A DNA stretch of 64,000 nt from Zopfochytrium polystomum (Eukaryota; Chytridiomycota; Chytridiomycetes; Chytridiales; Chytridiaceae). Shown piece by piece: positions 9,999-20,746 of the stretch (the first letter of the stretch is position 1; every line of letters starts with the position of its first letter). The DNA lies in assembly GCA_025765615.1 (NCBI GenBank), contig JAIVFJ010000179.1:62001-126000 (forward strand), given 5' to 3'. The position numbers and the translations under genes are program-made. Below the pieces are notes generated by a model, which saw only the letters and a program-made list of their open reading frames with translations, was not told the DNA's origin and searched no databases.

Positions 9999-10044
9999 AT
10001 AATTCACTTGAGGGATGGGACAGGTCCCCCATCCCCCTTTTATA
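9999..10044 (-). promoter_or_regulatory. LTR core promoter: TATA box and inferred RNA start
   Basis: TATAAAA at 10044-10038 on the element strand is followed about 35 bases later by AAGTGAATTAT (10009-9999). The start site is inferred from this spacing and from the self-priming match. The same arrangement is present in the solo LTR at 51032-51340. Confidence 0.7.
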
Positions 10045-10154
10045 CCTTTTGAGAGTGTTCCTTGTCAAGACTCCAAGAAAGTTCCAGAAAGAGCAATTAG
10101 TAATGCAATGATACCAATGATACCAATGACAACAAGACAAGTCAGGAAAGCAAA

Positions 10155-10252
10155 GAAGGTTCCAGAAGGTTCCACAAGGTTCCATGAAGGAATGTTCTAG
10201 AAGGTTCCAGAAGGTTCCAGAAGGTTCCATGAAGGAATGTTCTAGAAGGTTC
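10155..10252 (-). promoter_or_regulatory. Array of heat-shock elements in the LTR U3
   Basis: Upstream of the TATA box are alternating GAA and TTC triplets spaced by exactly two bases: eight in a row at 10190-10227, four at 10235-10252 and four at 10155-10172. The core TTCTAGAA occurs twice. This is the textbook HSF binding pattern (nGAAnnTTCn). The 3' LTR repeats the array and the solo LTR keeps a shorter version. Heat or stress induction of the element is inferred. Confidence 0.75.
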
Positions 10253-12256
10253 CAGAGGTTTCCAGAGGGTGATTCATAACAACCTTCATCACAAGTCGAA
10301 AGTTGTTGGTGTTGACCTTGCTGGATCTGAAAAACTGCTCATACACTCCATCAATACCAGCACCAAATCCCTTGACGGTGCTGACAACTTTGTCTCCTGG
10401 AACTAGGGCCAGCTCATCACAGGCAAGGCGAGCAAACTGGAAAATGCCAGAAGACCTCTCATAGATCTCAGCAGACACTGTCTTCACATCATCTGGACTC
10501 AGCACACCACCAGGAAATGACTTGGACAGGGTGGCTTCAACAAACAGGTTCATGTCGTTCTTGTTTTGTTCGTCACTTGGCACAAGGACCATTGAGTCCA
10601 TCTTCATCATGGTGTGGAAAACATCCTGCTCAGGCCTTCCAGTGGTGAAAATTCTGACAAAGGGAAGCAGTTCCCTTTTGGCCTGCACAAGGACATCCAG
10701 GAGTTTCTTCCTTTCATTGCTGTCAGGAGCGCCACATTCATCCAATGCATCAACAATCAGCAGAACATTCTTCATCTTGTCACTGGAATCCAATTGCTTC
10801 AATCCTTCAACAACAATCTGCTTGAAGGCAACTTCAGGGTCCTTGAGAATACTGGAATCTCCATTCTTGGCATCTTCAGCACAAGCAGCATCACAAAACC
10901 TCCTGAAGGAAGGAAGCACACTGCAAAGATTCCAGATGGTGGTGGCAACAACATGCTGGGGGCTGCTCTTCTGCACATCATCATGCCTGCAGTAGAATAT
11001 CGACCCCAACACGTACTTGGGAGGCAGATGCTGGCTGACAAGCCACGCAATCACAGACTTTCCAAGGCCAGCTCCACCATTCAGCCACAACACATTGCCC
11101 ACATTGGCAGACTGGAGCCAAGAGTGCACATTATCCAGATAAAACTTCCTGGTTCCATCCACATAGGCAATCTTGTGCCTCTCAGCGTCAACAGCAATAT
11201 CTACTGGCTTGAGCCAAAGTTTAATTTCATCAACAGGTTGCTGATCAACAGCTGCCACACAGACAGGTATCTGACTCTGACGCAGCTTGATCTCTTTCAC
11301 AAGGAAGGCCATCTGACCATCCCATCCACGGGATCCAGGAACTTTGCCAGCAAAATCAGCATACAGCAAACTGAGAATATGTCAGCAAAGTCCACTTGGA
11401 TTTCAAATTGCAAAAACAACTTACGCTGCAGTGATTGCAAAGACTTCTCCCTGAGCATCCTCTCCCTGCTGCAACAGGCGCACTGGGACTTTTGGTTTCT
11501 TGCGATCCTTGGCATATCTTATCTCCACCAGGCAGTTGTCAGATTTCTGGTCCCAGAGTGAGTAACAAGTGATCGCAAACCCAACAAACTGCGCACCTGG
11601 TAGGCAAGAGTGAGCACAGGGACAAACACTTTGCTTGAATCAATCCCTTCAGCCATGGCCTGGTTGATGGACCCACTCATATTGTTCTCATCAAACCACA
11701 CATCTAATCCATGCTTCATTTTCAGGTCTTCAAAAATCTTCTTCACAGTATCTTTGCTGTCCCACCTGAAAATGTCCAAGTCAATTGCGGAGATGCAGTG
11801 AGACCACTGTGACGCCACTTACTGGTAGGAAAGGAAGCAGTCATAGACTTTGGACGAAGCAGAGGCAATGGGCGGAACACTTGGAAGAGCCTTGGCAACT
11901 GCAGCACCTTTGCCCTTCTTGAGGTGAATCTGAAAATGGGGCAGGTTGGGAATTGATGATCCCTCAATCAAGTTCTGGACATAAGTGGGAGTTTGGCTGA
12001 CACATTCCAGGTCAGGGCCAGACTTGAAATAAACTTCAATGTCTTGGCCGAGAAAAGCATCTGCATTCTTGTAGATCTGTGGATATGGATATCAGAATGA
12101 ATGTTGCATGAGTGAGTGCACTACCTTCTCGGTTAAATTCTGCAATGTGGGATGATCAAGCTCAAGGACCTGAATAGCAGGATCGTCAAGGTACTGGACT
12201 TTCACCAAGTGCTTTTGAGTGTTGAGAAACACAAAGCCAGAACTGTTTGTGGACAT

Positions 12257-12460
12257 GGCTTGTTTGGATACAAATATTAGGAAAATTGAAAGCCACCAGT
12301 CATCAACCTGCAAGCAGAAGACTTGCAGAGGAAAAATGAACAAGAAAATAATGATTCTTACCAGCGCAGAAATTCAAAGTTTTGGTCTTTGAGGATTCAA
12401 TCAGGATGCTTCCAATGACTGTGCTGATCTGAACTCAACTTAGTGGCATGAAGTATGTGG
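12257..12460. other. Upstream flank of the NLR-like gene
   Basis: AT-rich sequence 5' of the first recognised NLR ATG. A further non-coding or signal exon cannot be excluded, but none is evident. Confidence 0.4.
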
Positions 12461-13400
12461 GGTGTGTGGTTGGGCATTGCAACGATACATGAAACGAGAG
12501 GGGTGCGGGCATTGTGGTGACAAGTCTGGTGGTCGTTGTGTGGATATGCCATCTTACCAGGGTGCAAGGTTACCAGATTGTTGTACTTGGGAGAATCTGG
12601 ATAATGCAGACCATGATCAGTCAAAGGAATCAAAATCCAACTGTTGCTGGGGGGTTGAAGTGGGGAATGAGGAAACAAGAGAGGGAGATTGGAAGCAGGG
12701 GGGGTAAGTGCATCTCTCTCAAATGGCCAGTTCAATATGCTGCCAGATTGACTGATGGAGCGGGAGGGGTACACATGATGGGAGGAGGGGAGTGCATCAT
12801 GTAGGTGCGACTTGTGGTAGGTGCAGTCTTGCAGGATATGTAACGAACCTTGTCTGGTCTGTCTTTTGACCAATCTATCGTTAGTTTGTCCATTCATTCA
12901 ATGGACAGTTCGGTCCGTTCGTTCGATGGATCGTTCGGATGAAGCATGCAGGGAATGGAATGAGATTGGGCGTCGCAATGATGCAACAAGTGGTGTGGTG
13001 ACAAGTCTGGTTGTTGTTGTGTGGATGTGATCTTACCAAGGGGCGCAAGGTCACCTGATCGTCGTACTCTCGAGAATCTGGACAAAGCAGATAGCATGAT
13101 CAGATGAAGGATGCAAAGATCCAACTGTTGCGTGGGGATTGGAAGCTTGGAGATGGGAAGTGGGCGTTTTGCCACAGCAGGAGCGCATCGCTTTTCGAAT
13201 GGGCGAGGATCTGCCGCCATTTTATGATCTGCGGAAGCAGCGGGAGGGGTACGGATCACGGGGGAGGAGGGGGCGAATTGTGCAGGGTAGGACTTGTGGA
13301 TCACCCCCTGCGGATCTTACGGGATACGTTTCGGCCGCTTGTCGATCGATCGTTAGAAGGGTTCGTTCGTTCGGTGGATCGTTCGGTGCCGGGCTGAGTT
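12461..13400. repeat. Diverged tandem direct repeat, unit about 500 bp
   Basis: 12462-12930 and 12965-13390 share the same order of segments: GTGGTGACAAGTCTGG, TGTTGTGTGGAT, AGAATCTGGA, ATCCAACTGTTG, and a GTTCGTTCG/GGATCGTTCGG end block. They have diverged by substitutions and small indels. Open frames on either strand are not conserved between the units, so I treat it as non-coding. Confidence 0.65.
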
Positions 13401-13439
13401 GTCGTTGTCCTTTTTTTCTTCTTCGTCTTCTTTTCTTTT

Positions 13440-13472
<33 letters not shown>

Positions 13473-14342
13473 CCTTTTCGCGTTGTCCTTTAACCATTCC
13501 TGTCATCCTCCCCGCGCGCACACCCTTCACGACGACACTGAACTTTAACATTCTGGCGGGGCTCGCGGTCCCCGAAAACTACAAGGTCCAACGCCGTGGA
13601 CAGGCGGCCGTCGATTCGCTTCATCGAACCAGAAGAGATACAAACGGCCCCCGGCGCAGCCGCACTTTTGTGCCCAAATGAAAAGGTCGGGCGGCCACTT
13701 GGCGCCATCTTACGTCTCCGCGACCAGATCGCCGTGGAGACGAAGAAAAGTGGTGGACTCACAAACCGCACTATGCCCCTCGCGTCCTCCCGCGCAACTG
13801 CTCATAGGACCACCTGACGCTCCAAAAGAAGCTCGCCGTCGGCGAGGCCGTCGCAGCCTGCAGCCGCTGAGGCCGTTGTTGGCGTGCACGAGACTGGCAG
13901 CATGATTTTTTTTGCCGGACGCTGGAGTCCCAACCGCCACCGTCCTTGACATTATGGATGACTTCTACCTCAACGACGTCGAAACGCAAACTGACGCAGC
14001 GGACTTCATTTCCGCACTGGCTTGCGGAAGGGGAATGAAGCATTTGCCAGTGAGCTTCGACTCATCGGTAGACGCCATCGCCGCATTCGGCGCGAGGTAA
14101 CAAAGAGCCGGATTGGAAGGTTGAGGGCTTGGGTCGTGTTGTTTTTTGCAAGGTCTTGACATTTTCTTTCTCCCTCAAGAACGAATTCCCACCAAACGCC
14201 ATGTCGAGAACTGTGGGTGCATCCCTCAAAGCGGTGTTGCTCTGTAACAGGCTCCCGTACGCCACGTTGATCCGAAGGACTCAAGCGGTGACTATCACTG
14301 AGCTCCTGGCCGGGGAGCAAAGTATCCGTCCATCCATTCCGC
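13401..14342. other. Intergenic with a poly-T tract and a possible short ORF
   Basis: A long T tract lies at about 13430-13472. The frame at 13912-14100 (+), ending VDAIAAFGAR, and the frame at 13596-13817 (+) look mildly coding but match nothing I recognise. They may be exons of an eroded gene. No RNA gene seen. Confidence 0.3.
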
Positions 14343-14580
14343 TGATGGATTACCACGTAACTTTTCGATTCGTAAGTAAAGTCGAAATTTAGTGTCTGGT
14401 GAGGACAAGTAGACCGATGGCGCATACTGAACTTCGTGATATATGTCCGCGGCTGCGCGCCAAACTTCACTAACGAAACTGGGGGCACGCATGACGGAGA
14501 CCCACCCAACGACGCTACGACCCTTGTTATGCCGCAGGTATGCTCGCTTATTTCTGTATCTAGCCATAATAATGCCTCTA
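14343..14580. repeat. Dispersed repeat, second copy
   Basis: About 240 bp matching 1120-1360. It ends about 40 bp before the stop codon of the receptor-like gene at 14619 and may be that gene's 3' flank, which explains why the first copy is fused to part of the same gene. Confidence 0.7.
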
Positions 14581-14618
14581 AGAGAACCAACCAAAAAAAA
14601 AAAAACAACAAAAAACAC

Positions 14619-17136
14619 TCAAAACGCAACCCCCCCACTCCTCCTCTCACTCCCATAATCAAACACCCCACCCCCTCCAATCCCGCCCCTCTCCTCCGCC
14701 GCGGCCGCCGGCGGCCTGTACGGCACATACTGCACGGTTGGCACAGCATCGCCGTACCCTGCGTACCGCCCGCCGCTCATCCGCTGCGGGCCCCCGCCGC
14801 CCAGCGGCTCCGTCGTCGGCGGCCGATGCGGGAAATACGGCACCTGTCCACCTCCGGCGTCGGGGTACTGCGTCGTTGCGGCGCTCATAGGTCGCGGGGT
14901 CTGCTGACCGCCGCCCCAGTTGATGGGGCCAGTCGGCTGCGCCACGGCGGCGAGCGGGAGCGGCGGGTACGCGTGGCTCGCGAACGCCGACGACGCGGCG
15001 TTGTAGTCAATAACCCCAACAGATGGGCGACGCGGGTACCCTGCGGCCGAAAGCGGGGTGTACGGGCTGTACGGCGCGGGGGTGGTTGGTGCGGATCCGG
15101 GGGTGGCGGGGAGGGGCGGTGGGCTCCCGAGGAGGGCGAGCGGGGTCGAAGAGGACGTTGCGCTGGCGGGGTAGCTAGTGTAGTCGTCTGTTGTGGAGGA
15201 TCCCGATGGGCGGCGCGGGTGGTTGTACGTTTGCGGGTAGTATATGGTCGAGAGGTCCGGGCCGCCAGTGGGTGGCGTAGTGTACGGGTAGTTGCTTGGT
15301 TTGCCGGCGCCGGTTGGGGGTTGGTATTGCGGGAAGGTAGGGCCGTAGGAGGCGGAGGCCGGGCGGTAGGAGTGGTAGCCGGGGGCGGAGGCCGGGTTGC
15401 TACCGCTGTTGTTGCTGCTGGAGGGAGCCGGTGGCGCGTTTGAGATGACCATTTCGAGGCGGCGGACGAGGATTGCGGCGCAGAAGCAGGAGCCGATTAG
15501 GAACGGGATGCTGGTTGGGCGGTGTGACGAGTCGTTGAGTTGCCCGGTTTTCTCCAAAGTAAACAAACCTCTCGACTTACCACTCCGTTGTGAGCAGGTG
15601 AACGTAAATGAACCCGCCGGACCCCAGCTTCCCGACGTCCAGGACGGTGCTGACCAGGTGCGACACGGTGATCAACGACAAGCCGACGGTGAGCCACAGC
15701 AGCGTCGAAACGACCTCCCTCAGGGCCGTGATGATTTCTGAGCTCGGGCGGTTCGTGATCGTCGGAGTGGGCGGCAGGACGCGGTTGAGTAGTCGTGAAT
15801 GGAGCCAGGGGCGGCGGCGGGGTTGTTTTCCGGATTTGGCGGGTCGGGCGGTGGGGACCGAAGAGAACGGGTCGATTTCGGAGGCGGACGGCGACTGCGC
15901 GTGGTGGTGCTGGGCGGGACGCACGAGGGAGGATGCCGAGTGCGTGGAGCCCGGGTACCGTTCCGTCGCCGCCGTCGGCGGTCTCGAGACGTCGCTCGCC
16001 GGCGGTCCGGGGTACCTATCCGCTGAAGTCCTCGTCGGCCTCGTCCCGTCCGTCCCCCAGCTTCCCCCGGGACCCCCGGTGCTGGCGCTTCCCTGCGGGG
16101 TCTGGGGTTGGTACAACTTCCTTGCGGCCTCGGCCGCCTCCAGGACGCGCATCTGCCACAGGGTAGCGTAGAGCAGGAACGTTCCTGCTGATGCTTCAGC
16201 GAGGAAGCGGAGGGCGTCGAAGGAAACGGTCATGACGAAGGCGGCCTTGCCGTTCTTTGAGGAGGCTGACGCGGTGGCGGTGGACGGGCCAAGCTGCTGG
16301 TCGGCCGGGAAGTACTTGCTGAACAGAGGGGAGAGGAGGAGGATGAGCGCCGCGAGGATGGCCGGTGTTGGTAGCCAGGGCAGAACGCGCTTTCGGAGAA
16401 AGTTGTCTTGCGGCGTTTGGATGGGTGCGGCGCGCAGCACGAGATCGAGGTAGTAGATGATGCCGACGTAGACAAGGACTTCGGCGAGGGTGATCAATGA
16501 GCTGTTTTTTATTGTTGAGAGAGCGACGTTAGGAGTGCTGATCGCCAGCCAGTGCACGAACAACGCTGCAGATTCGACGTAACTGGAAAAGAAAGTCTGA
16601 TGTGTTGAAGAACGCGCTGAGAAAGAGTGCTGGGGCGCTAGCGGTGCAGCTGGCGGTGTAAATGAAGAGAAAGATTTCGAGACGGCCGACGGCTGGGGCT
16701 CGTCCGTTTACCGCCAGGGATCGCTTGCGGCGGTACAGAATGCAAGAAATGAGCGTCGCGACGGCAAGGAGGATGGCCACAGCGTTCAGGTAGGCGATGG
16801 TTTGGGCTGTGGAGATGGAATTCGAAGCGGTCCAGGTTAGATTGATGAGAGAGATCGTTCGTTTCAGTGATGTCGTAAGCCCGCACGTTACGCACAAAAA
16901 ACGTCCATGCCGGGGATGACAGACTCGCCGCAGGCCTTTAGCCGCCACGAATCGCACGATGCGGTTGCGTTCGAGGCGGAGGTCGAAGCTGCGGTCGATG
17001 GCGCCTCGTCCAAGATGGAGAAGGACGGCCACGAGTCCCGCGCTGCCGCTAAGGGCGGCCAGTTGACGGTGCCGACGATGTCGGTGCCGGCGGAGTCGGC
17101 GTCGAGAAGTGCATCGACGGCGCCTGGTGTTGTCAT
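14619..17136 (-). CDS. Seven-transmembrane receptor-like protein, paralogue 1
   Basis: Four exons: 16896-17136, 16584-16806, 15581-16501 and 14619-15510, giving 758 residues. The N-terminal exon is short and extracellular-like with two conserved Cys (SCDSWRLKACGES). The next exon holds two helices (TIAYLNAVAILLAVATLISC, RLEIFLFIYTASCTASAPA), the third holds helices 3-6, and helix 7 spans the last splice (HLLTTEC then IPFLIGSCFCAAIL). A long Pro/Ser/Tyr-rich cytoplasmic tail follows. Splice phases match the two paralogues at 17470-20048 and 29010-30657; exon 2 is 223 nt in all three. GA-type microsatellite sequence lies just 5' at 17157-17198. A signalling receptor is inferred; the family is not one I can name. 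An upstream ATG at 17241 is possible. Confidence 0.8.
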
Positions 17137-17469
17137 GCCAACGATGTCGAGATAAGAATCGAGAGACAGAGAGAGAGACAGAGAGAGAGACAGAGAGCGA
17201 CAACTCCGCACGCGCCCGCCGCATTCCATCACAGAATCCACCGGTTTCCCAATTCTCCATTTCTCCGATAGAGTTGCATGATTGGGTGAGAGACAGGCCG
17301 CATGGCGCTCCCTGGCTTGGTACCAGTTGCCATAAAAGGCAATTCCCCCCCATTGAAGGACACAGATCTTGCAAACGTAACCTTTGGGCTTGCCCAGCTA
17401 AACTTTGGTCAGAACAGAGTAAGTATGCGCTCTGGCGCGAAAAACGCCAACACAGGCCACTCCGTCTAT

Positions 17470-20048
17470 TTACTGCCACACACCGCCCCCGCCCGCTGGT
17501 GCCCCTTGCCGCTGCTGCTGCCAACCCTGCTGCTGCCACGCAGGCCCCGCCGCCGCCGCTGCCGCCGCCGCCGCAGCAGCACCACCACCCGCCCCGCCCT
17601 CGCCCCACCGCGCAACACTGCCGCTCCCCTGCCCCGGGCTCTGCCACCCATACCCAATGTGCGGCGGGTAAACCGCCCTCTGGCCCGCATACACTGCAGG
17701 GGTGTACCCTCCCCTCCTCTCCGGCGACGCCTCGAACGCCCTCCCGCGGCCCAGCGACGCCGCGCGCCCTGCCGCCCGGTCCGTCGACGGGTCCGCCGCG
17801 CGTCCGAGGGATGCCGCACGGGTCGGTCGCGGTCCACCGTCAACGTCACCAGGCGGCGACCAGTGCTGCGATCGGCCGTTGCGGTCCGGTGACGGGTCCG
17901 CTCCGCGACCACCGCGGCCCAGTGACGCCGCGCGGGTTGGCCGTGGTCCCGCGACGACGCCCGACGGAGGTGGCGACGGCATCTGAGAGATATTGTACTG
18001 AACTGGAGCGTACGCCGCCGCGGCTCGATCCAGCGAGGCGTCCTGCGCGCCGCCGCGGCCGAGCGACGCCGCACGGTGGACGGACAGCTGCGGGGTTACG
18101 GGTGAATGGTTGTACACAGCGGACCTGTCTGGGCTCGTTTCGGGGGACGCCCAGCCGCGGGTGAGCGACGACGATCGGGGGAAGGTGGCGACTCCATAGT
18201 CGGCGGCGGCGGCGGGGCTGGTGGGCTGCTGCTGGTGTTGCTGCTGGGGGAAAGTTGCTCCGGATGGCGGGTACGCAGGTCGATCGTGCCTCTGCTCGAC
18301 GGTTCTTCCTCGGCTGGCGGACGCCGCGCGTCCGACGCCACCGGTACCGTACTCGATGGGCGACATCATCAGCTGGGCAGTCGGTGCCTTCCACTGGTCC
18401 CCCTGCGCTGAGTACATCCCACTCCCCGCACCGCCCCGCGTGTCCATCAACCCCGCCGTAGTCCCTGCATCCAGCATTGCCAGCGCGCTGCCGACGGGTC
18501 GCGGGAACGTGTCCTTGCTCCTCGCCTCGCCGGCGGTAGTCGCATCCCCGGATCGTGGGTTGCTGCCGCCGTCCACGTCGCTTCCTGTAGCGGTAGAGAT
18601 GGACCTGGATATCGCCAAGTCGATGCGGCGGGCGAGGATGGCTGCGCAGAAGCACGAGCCGATGAGGAACGGGCCGCTTTGCGTTCGCAAACCGATCAAA
18701 CCAAAAAAAACAGAGAGTCAGCACCGAGCTCCAACGAAGCAGTCAGACAGAAAACTCACCACTCCGTCGTAACAAGCCTCACAAAAAAATACGTCCCAGA
18801 CCTCAGCCTCGCCACATCCAACGCCGAGCTGACCGTATGCGAGGCGGTGATCAGCGCGAGGCCGACGGTCATCCACAACAGCGTGGACACGACCTCGCGG
18901 AGGGCGGCCAGGACCTGCCCGCCTGGTCTGTGGGCGATGGAAGGTGCGGGCGGGAGGAAGCGGTCGAGTGCCGGGGAGTGGAGCCACTGTCGTCGTTTCT
19001 TGGGGCGGCCGCGGCTGCGGACGGAGGGGAGGGAGCGCGGGGAGCGGGGCGAGCGGAGGCTGCTGCCGAGCCCGGAGTCGCCGCCGCCGCCGCCGGTTCC
19101 GCCGCTGCCGCTGCCCGCGGTGGTGGTGGTCTCGGCGCGAGCGGCCTCGGCCTCGTCGAGGACGCGCATCTGCCAGAGGGTGGTGTACGCCAGGAACCCG
19201 GCGGCCGCAAGCTCGGCGAGTAAACGGAGGACGTCAAAGGACACCAGCATCGCGAATCCGAGCGCGCTCATCGGCGCTGCAGCGGTTCCACCCGTCGTCG
19301 TTGAGTCCGCCGCGGCGGGTGCCGGGCTGAGCTTATTTGTAAGAGGGGATATGGCGACGATGAGCGCGGCGAGGACAGCCGGGGTCGGGATCCAAGGGAG
19401 GACGCGGCGGCGGAGGAACCAGTCCTGCGGGGTTTGGATCGGGGTAGCGCGGAGGACGAGGTCGAGGTAGTAGACGACGCCGATGTATATGAGGACTTCG
19501 GAGAGGGTGATTAGGAGTCTGTGTGGGAGTTTTTGTTTGTTTTGGTTGTGGTGAGTGCGGGGTTGTATGACGTTGTTATTTCGACTGCTTTGCTGAGCGA
19601 CTGGGAGAAGGGAAAGACACTCCCACTGGTAAAGCAGGCTTGCCGTATTGAAGAATGCGCTGAGGGCGAGGGCGGCAAAGCTTGCGGTGATGCTGGCGGT
19701 GTATATGCTGATGAAAATCTCGAGGCGGCCGAAGGTTGGCGCCGACACTCTCGACTCGGCGCACCTTCTTCGGCGGTGGATGATGGACGACACGAGTGTG
19801 GAGACGGCGACGACGATGGCGGCGGCGTTGAGGAATGCGATCGTTGGAGCTCGTTGTGTGTGGGGGAAGGAGCAGAGGGGGGTAGGGGGGTCGGTGGGAG
19901 GGGTGAGGGTACGGGGTGAGAAGGATGCCCGCAAACGTTGGGTCGAGGCAGGGTCTTAAAAGGAGAGGCAGGTCCGCTCACCGAAAATGTCCATTCCAGG
20001 GACGCCGGACTCGGCGCACGCCTTGAGCCTCCACGCATCGCACGACAT
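17470..20048 (-). CDS. Seven-transmembrane receptor-like protein, paralogue 2
   Basis: Four exons: 19982-20048, 19627-19849, 18760-19518 and 17470-18676, giving 751 residues. It starts MSCDAWRLKACAESG, then two helices in exon 2, four in exon 3 (including VVSTLLWMTVGLALITASH) and the seventh across the last splice, then a 380-residue tail rich in Arg/Ala/Gly with RAASLGR repeats and an Ala/Gln-rich end. The RAASLGR units look like basophilic kinase sites, which would suit a receptor tail (inference). It lies head-to-tail with paralogue 1, about 330 bp apart, so a tandem duplication is likely. GC content is very high in the tail exon. Confidence 0.8.
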
Positions 20049-20746
20049 TGACTTTGCGCAAGGCGCAGTGAGGTTGAGGTCGTGTGGTGTGGGATCCTTA
20101 TCTGCAGCGCAGGGCAGGTGTACGATGACAAAGAAAAATCAGAGCGGGCATCTTGGCGTCATGCGCGCAGTTCCTCTTTGATAGAAGGAGACAAAGCACG
20201 CACGGACATGAGAATCACCAATGGGATAGCGCACTGGGGAAAATTACCGGAAAAAAATAAGAGACCGTTTCAGCCGACCGCAATCGGGATTCACCTCAAC
20301 ACCGGATATTGTGCCGAGTAAGCAGAAAGTCAGGCGGCCCTGTGACTGTGGGCTTTTTCCTTGTTTTTTTTTTTTTGGCATCTCCACACGCTTCCGCTTT
20401 GCACTAATAAAACACTGCTTGAAGGGGAATGTTCATTCTGTCGGCGGGGCATTATTAATACGTAGATCTTGAACCTTTGCAGAAGGGGAAATCCAAAGCA
20501 AAAGCAATCAGAAAAGCAGGTGTAATCGTTTGACGTCGGCGGAGTCCTCGCCATCGCAGACCGCGCGGGCAATGGAGGCAAGCAAAAGGATGCGTCCCAG
20601 TAAAGTCCCCCTTTTCTTGCATAAATACTTCCGCTTTAAACAGAGGCAGTGCTGTGTGAATGTGGGTGGGTGGGTGCTCGTGATGTAATAGCAGACGAGT
20701 CACGTGATTGGGCCAATCGGCGGCGCAGTCTTCGAAAGACTTTTTC
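20049..20746. promoter_or_regulatory. Divergent promoter region between receptor 2 and LQWW gene
   Basis: About 700 bp between two genes read in opposite directions. It contains a T run at about 20368-20379 but no frame I would call. Regulatory sites were not resolved. Confidence 0.35.

Larger units (their letters stand above)
6354..10281 (-). mobile_element. Non-autonomous Ty3/chromovirus-type LTR retrotransposon lacking RT
   Basis: Two equal 353-bp LTRs (6354-6706 and 9929-10281), each TG...CA, bound a 3.9-kb element. The 5-bp target duplication ACCTT sits at 6349-6353 and 10282-10286. Reading on the minus strand, the order is 5' LTR, primer site, gag, overlapping pol (protease, integrase, chromodomain), polypurine tract, 3' LTR. 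The reverse transcriptase and RNase H that normally lie between protease and integrase are absent, with the pol frame kept. The self-priming layout and chromodomain point to the Tf1/sushi branch. The LTRs encode the same 99-residue shadow frame, consistent with identity and a very recent insertion. Enzymes supplied in trans are inferred. Confidence 0.93.
3617..12256 (-). pseudogene. TIR-NACHT-ankyrin NLR-like gene, interrupted by an LTR retrotransposon
   Basis: Seven exons: 12125-12256, 11823-12076, 11597-11765, 11425-11546, 11370 to 6258 (holding the element 6354-10281), 5440-6199 and 3617-5386. Introns are 48-58 bp; the one at 6200-6257 has a GC donor (GCAAGT). Without the element and one target copy the product is about 1462 residues. 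The TIR domain (about 120-225) opens at VYDCFLSYQ and has the C-terminal Glu motif NCLVEIRYA. The NACHT has Walker A GGAGLGKS (about 323) and Walker B VLLIVDALDEC (about 430). A linker with IHRILDVSDHGKVKVMHKS resembles fungal NACHT proteins. About 17 ANK repeats end the protein. The LTR element splits exon 5 after the NACHT. A frameshift at about 5567-5570 (two bases missing against the ANK consensus) is a second lesion. By family this would be a STAND-type intracellular sensor in which ligand-driven oligomerisation activates the TIR; here it is probably inactive. The start codon is the first ATG in frame. Confidence 0.85.
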
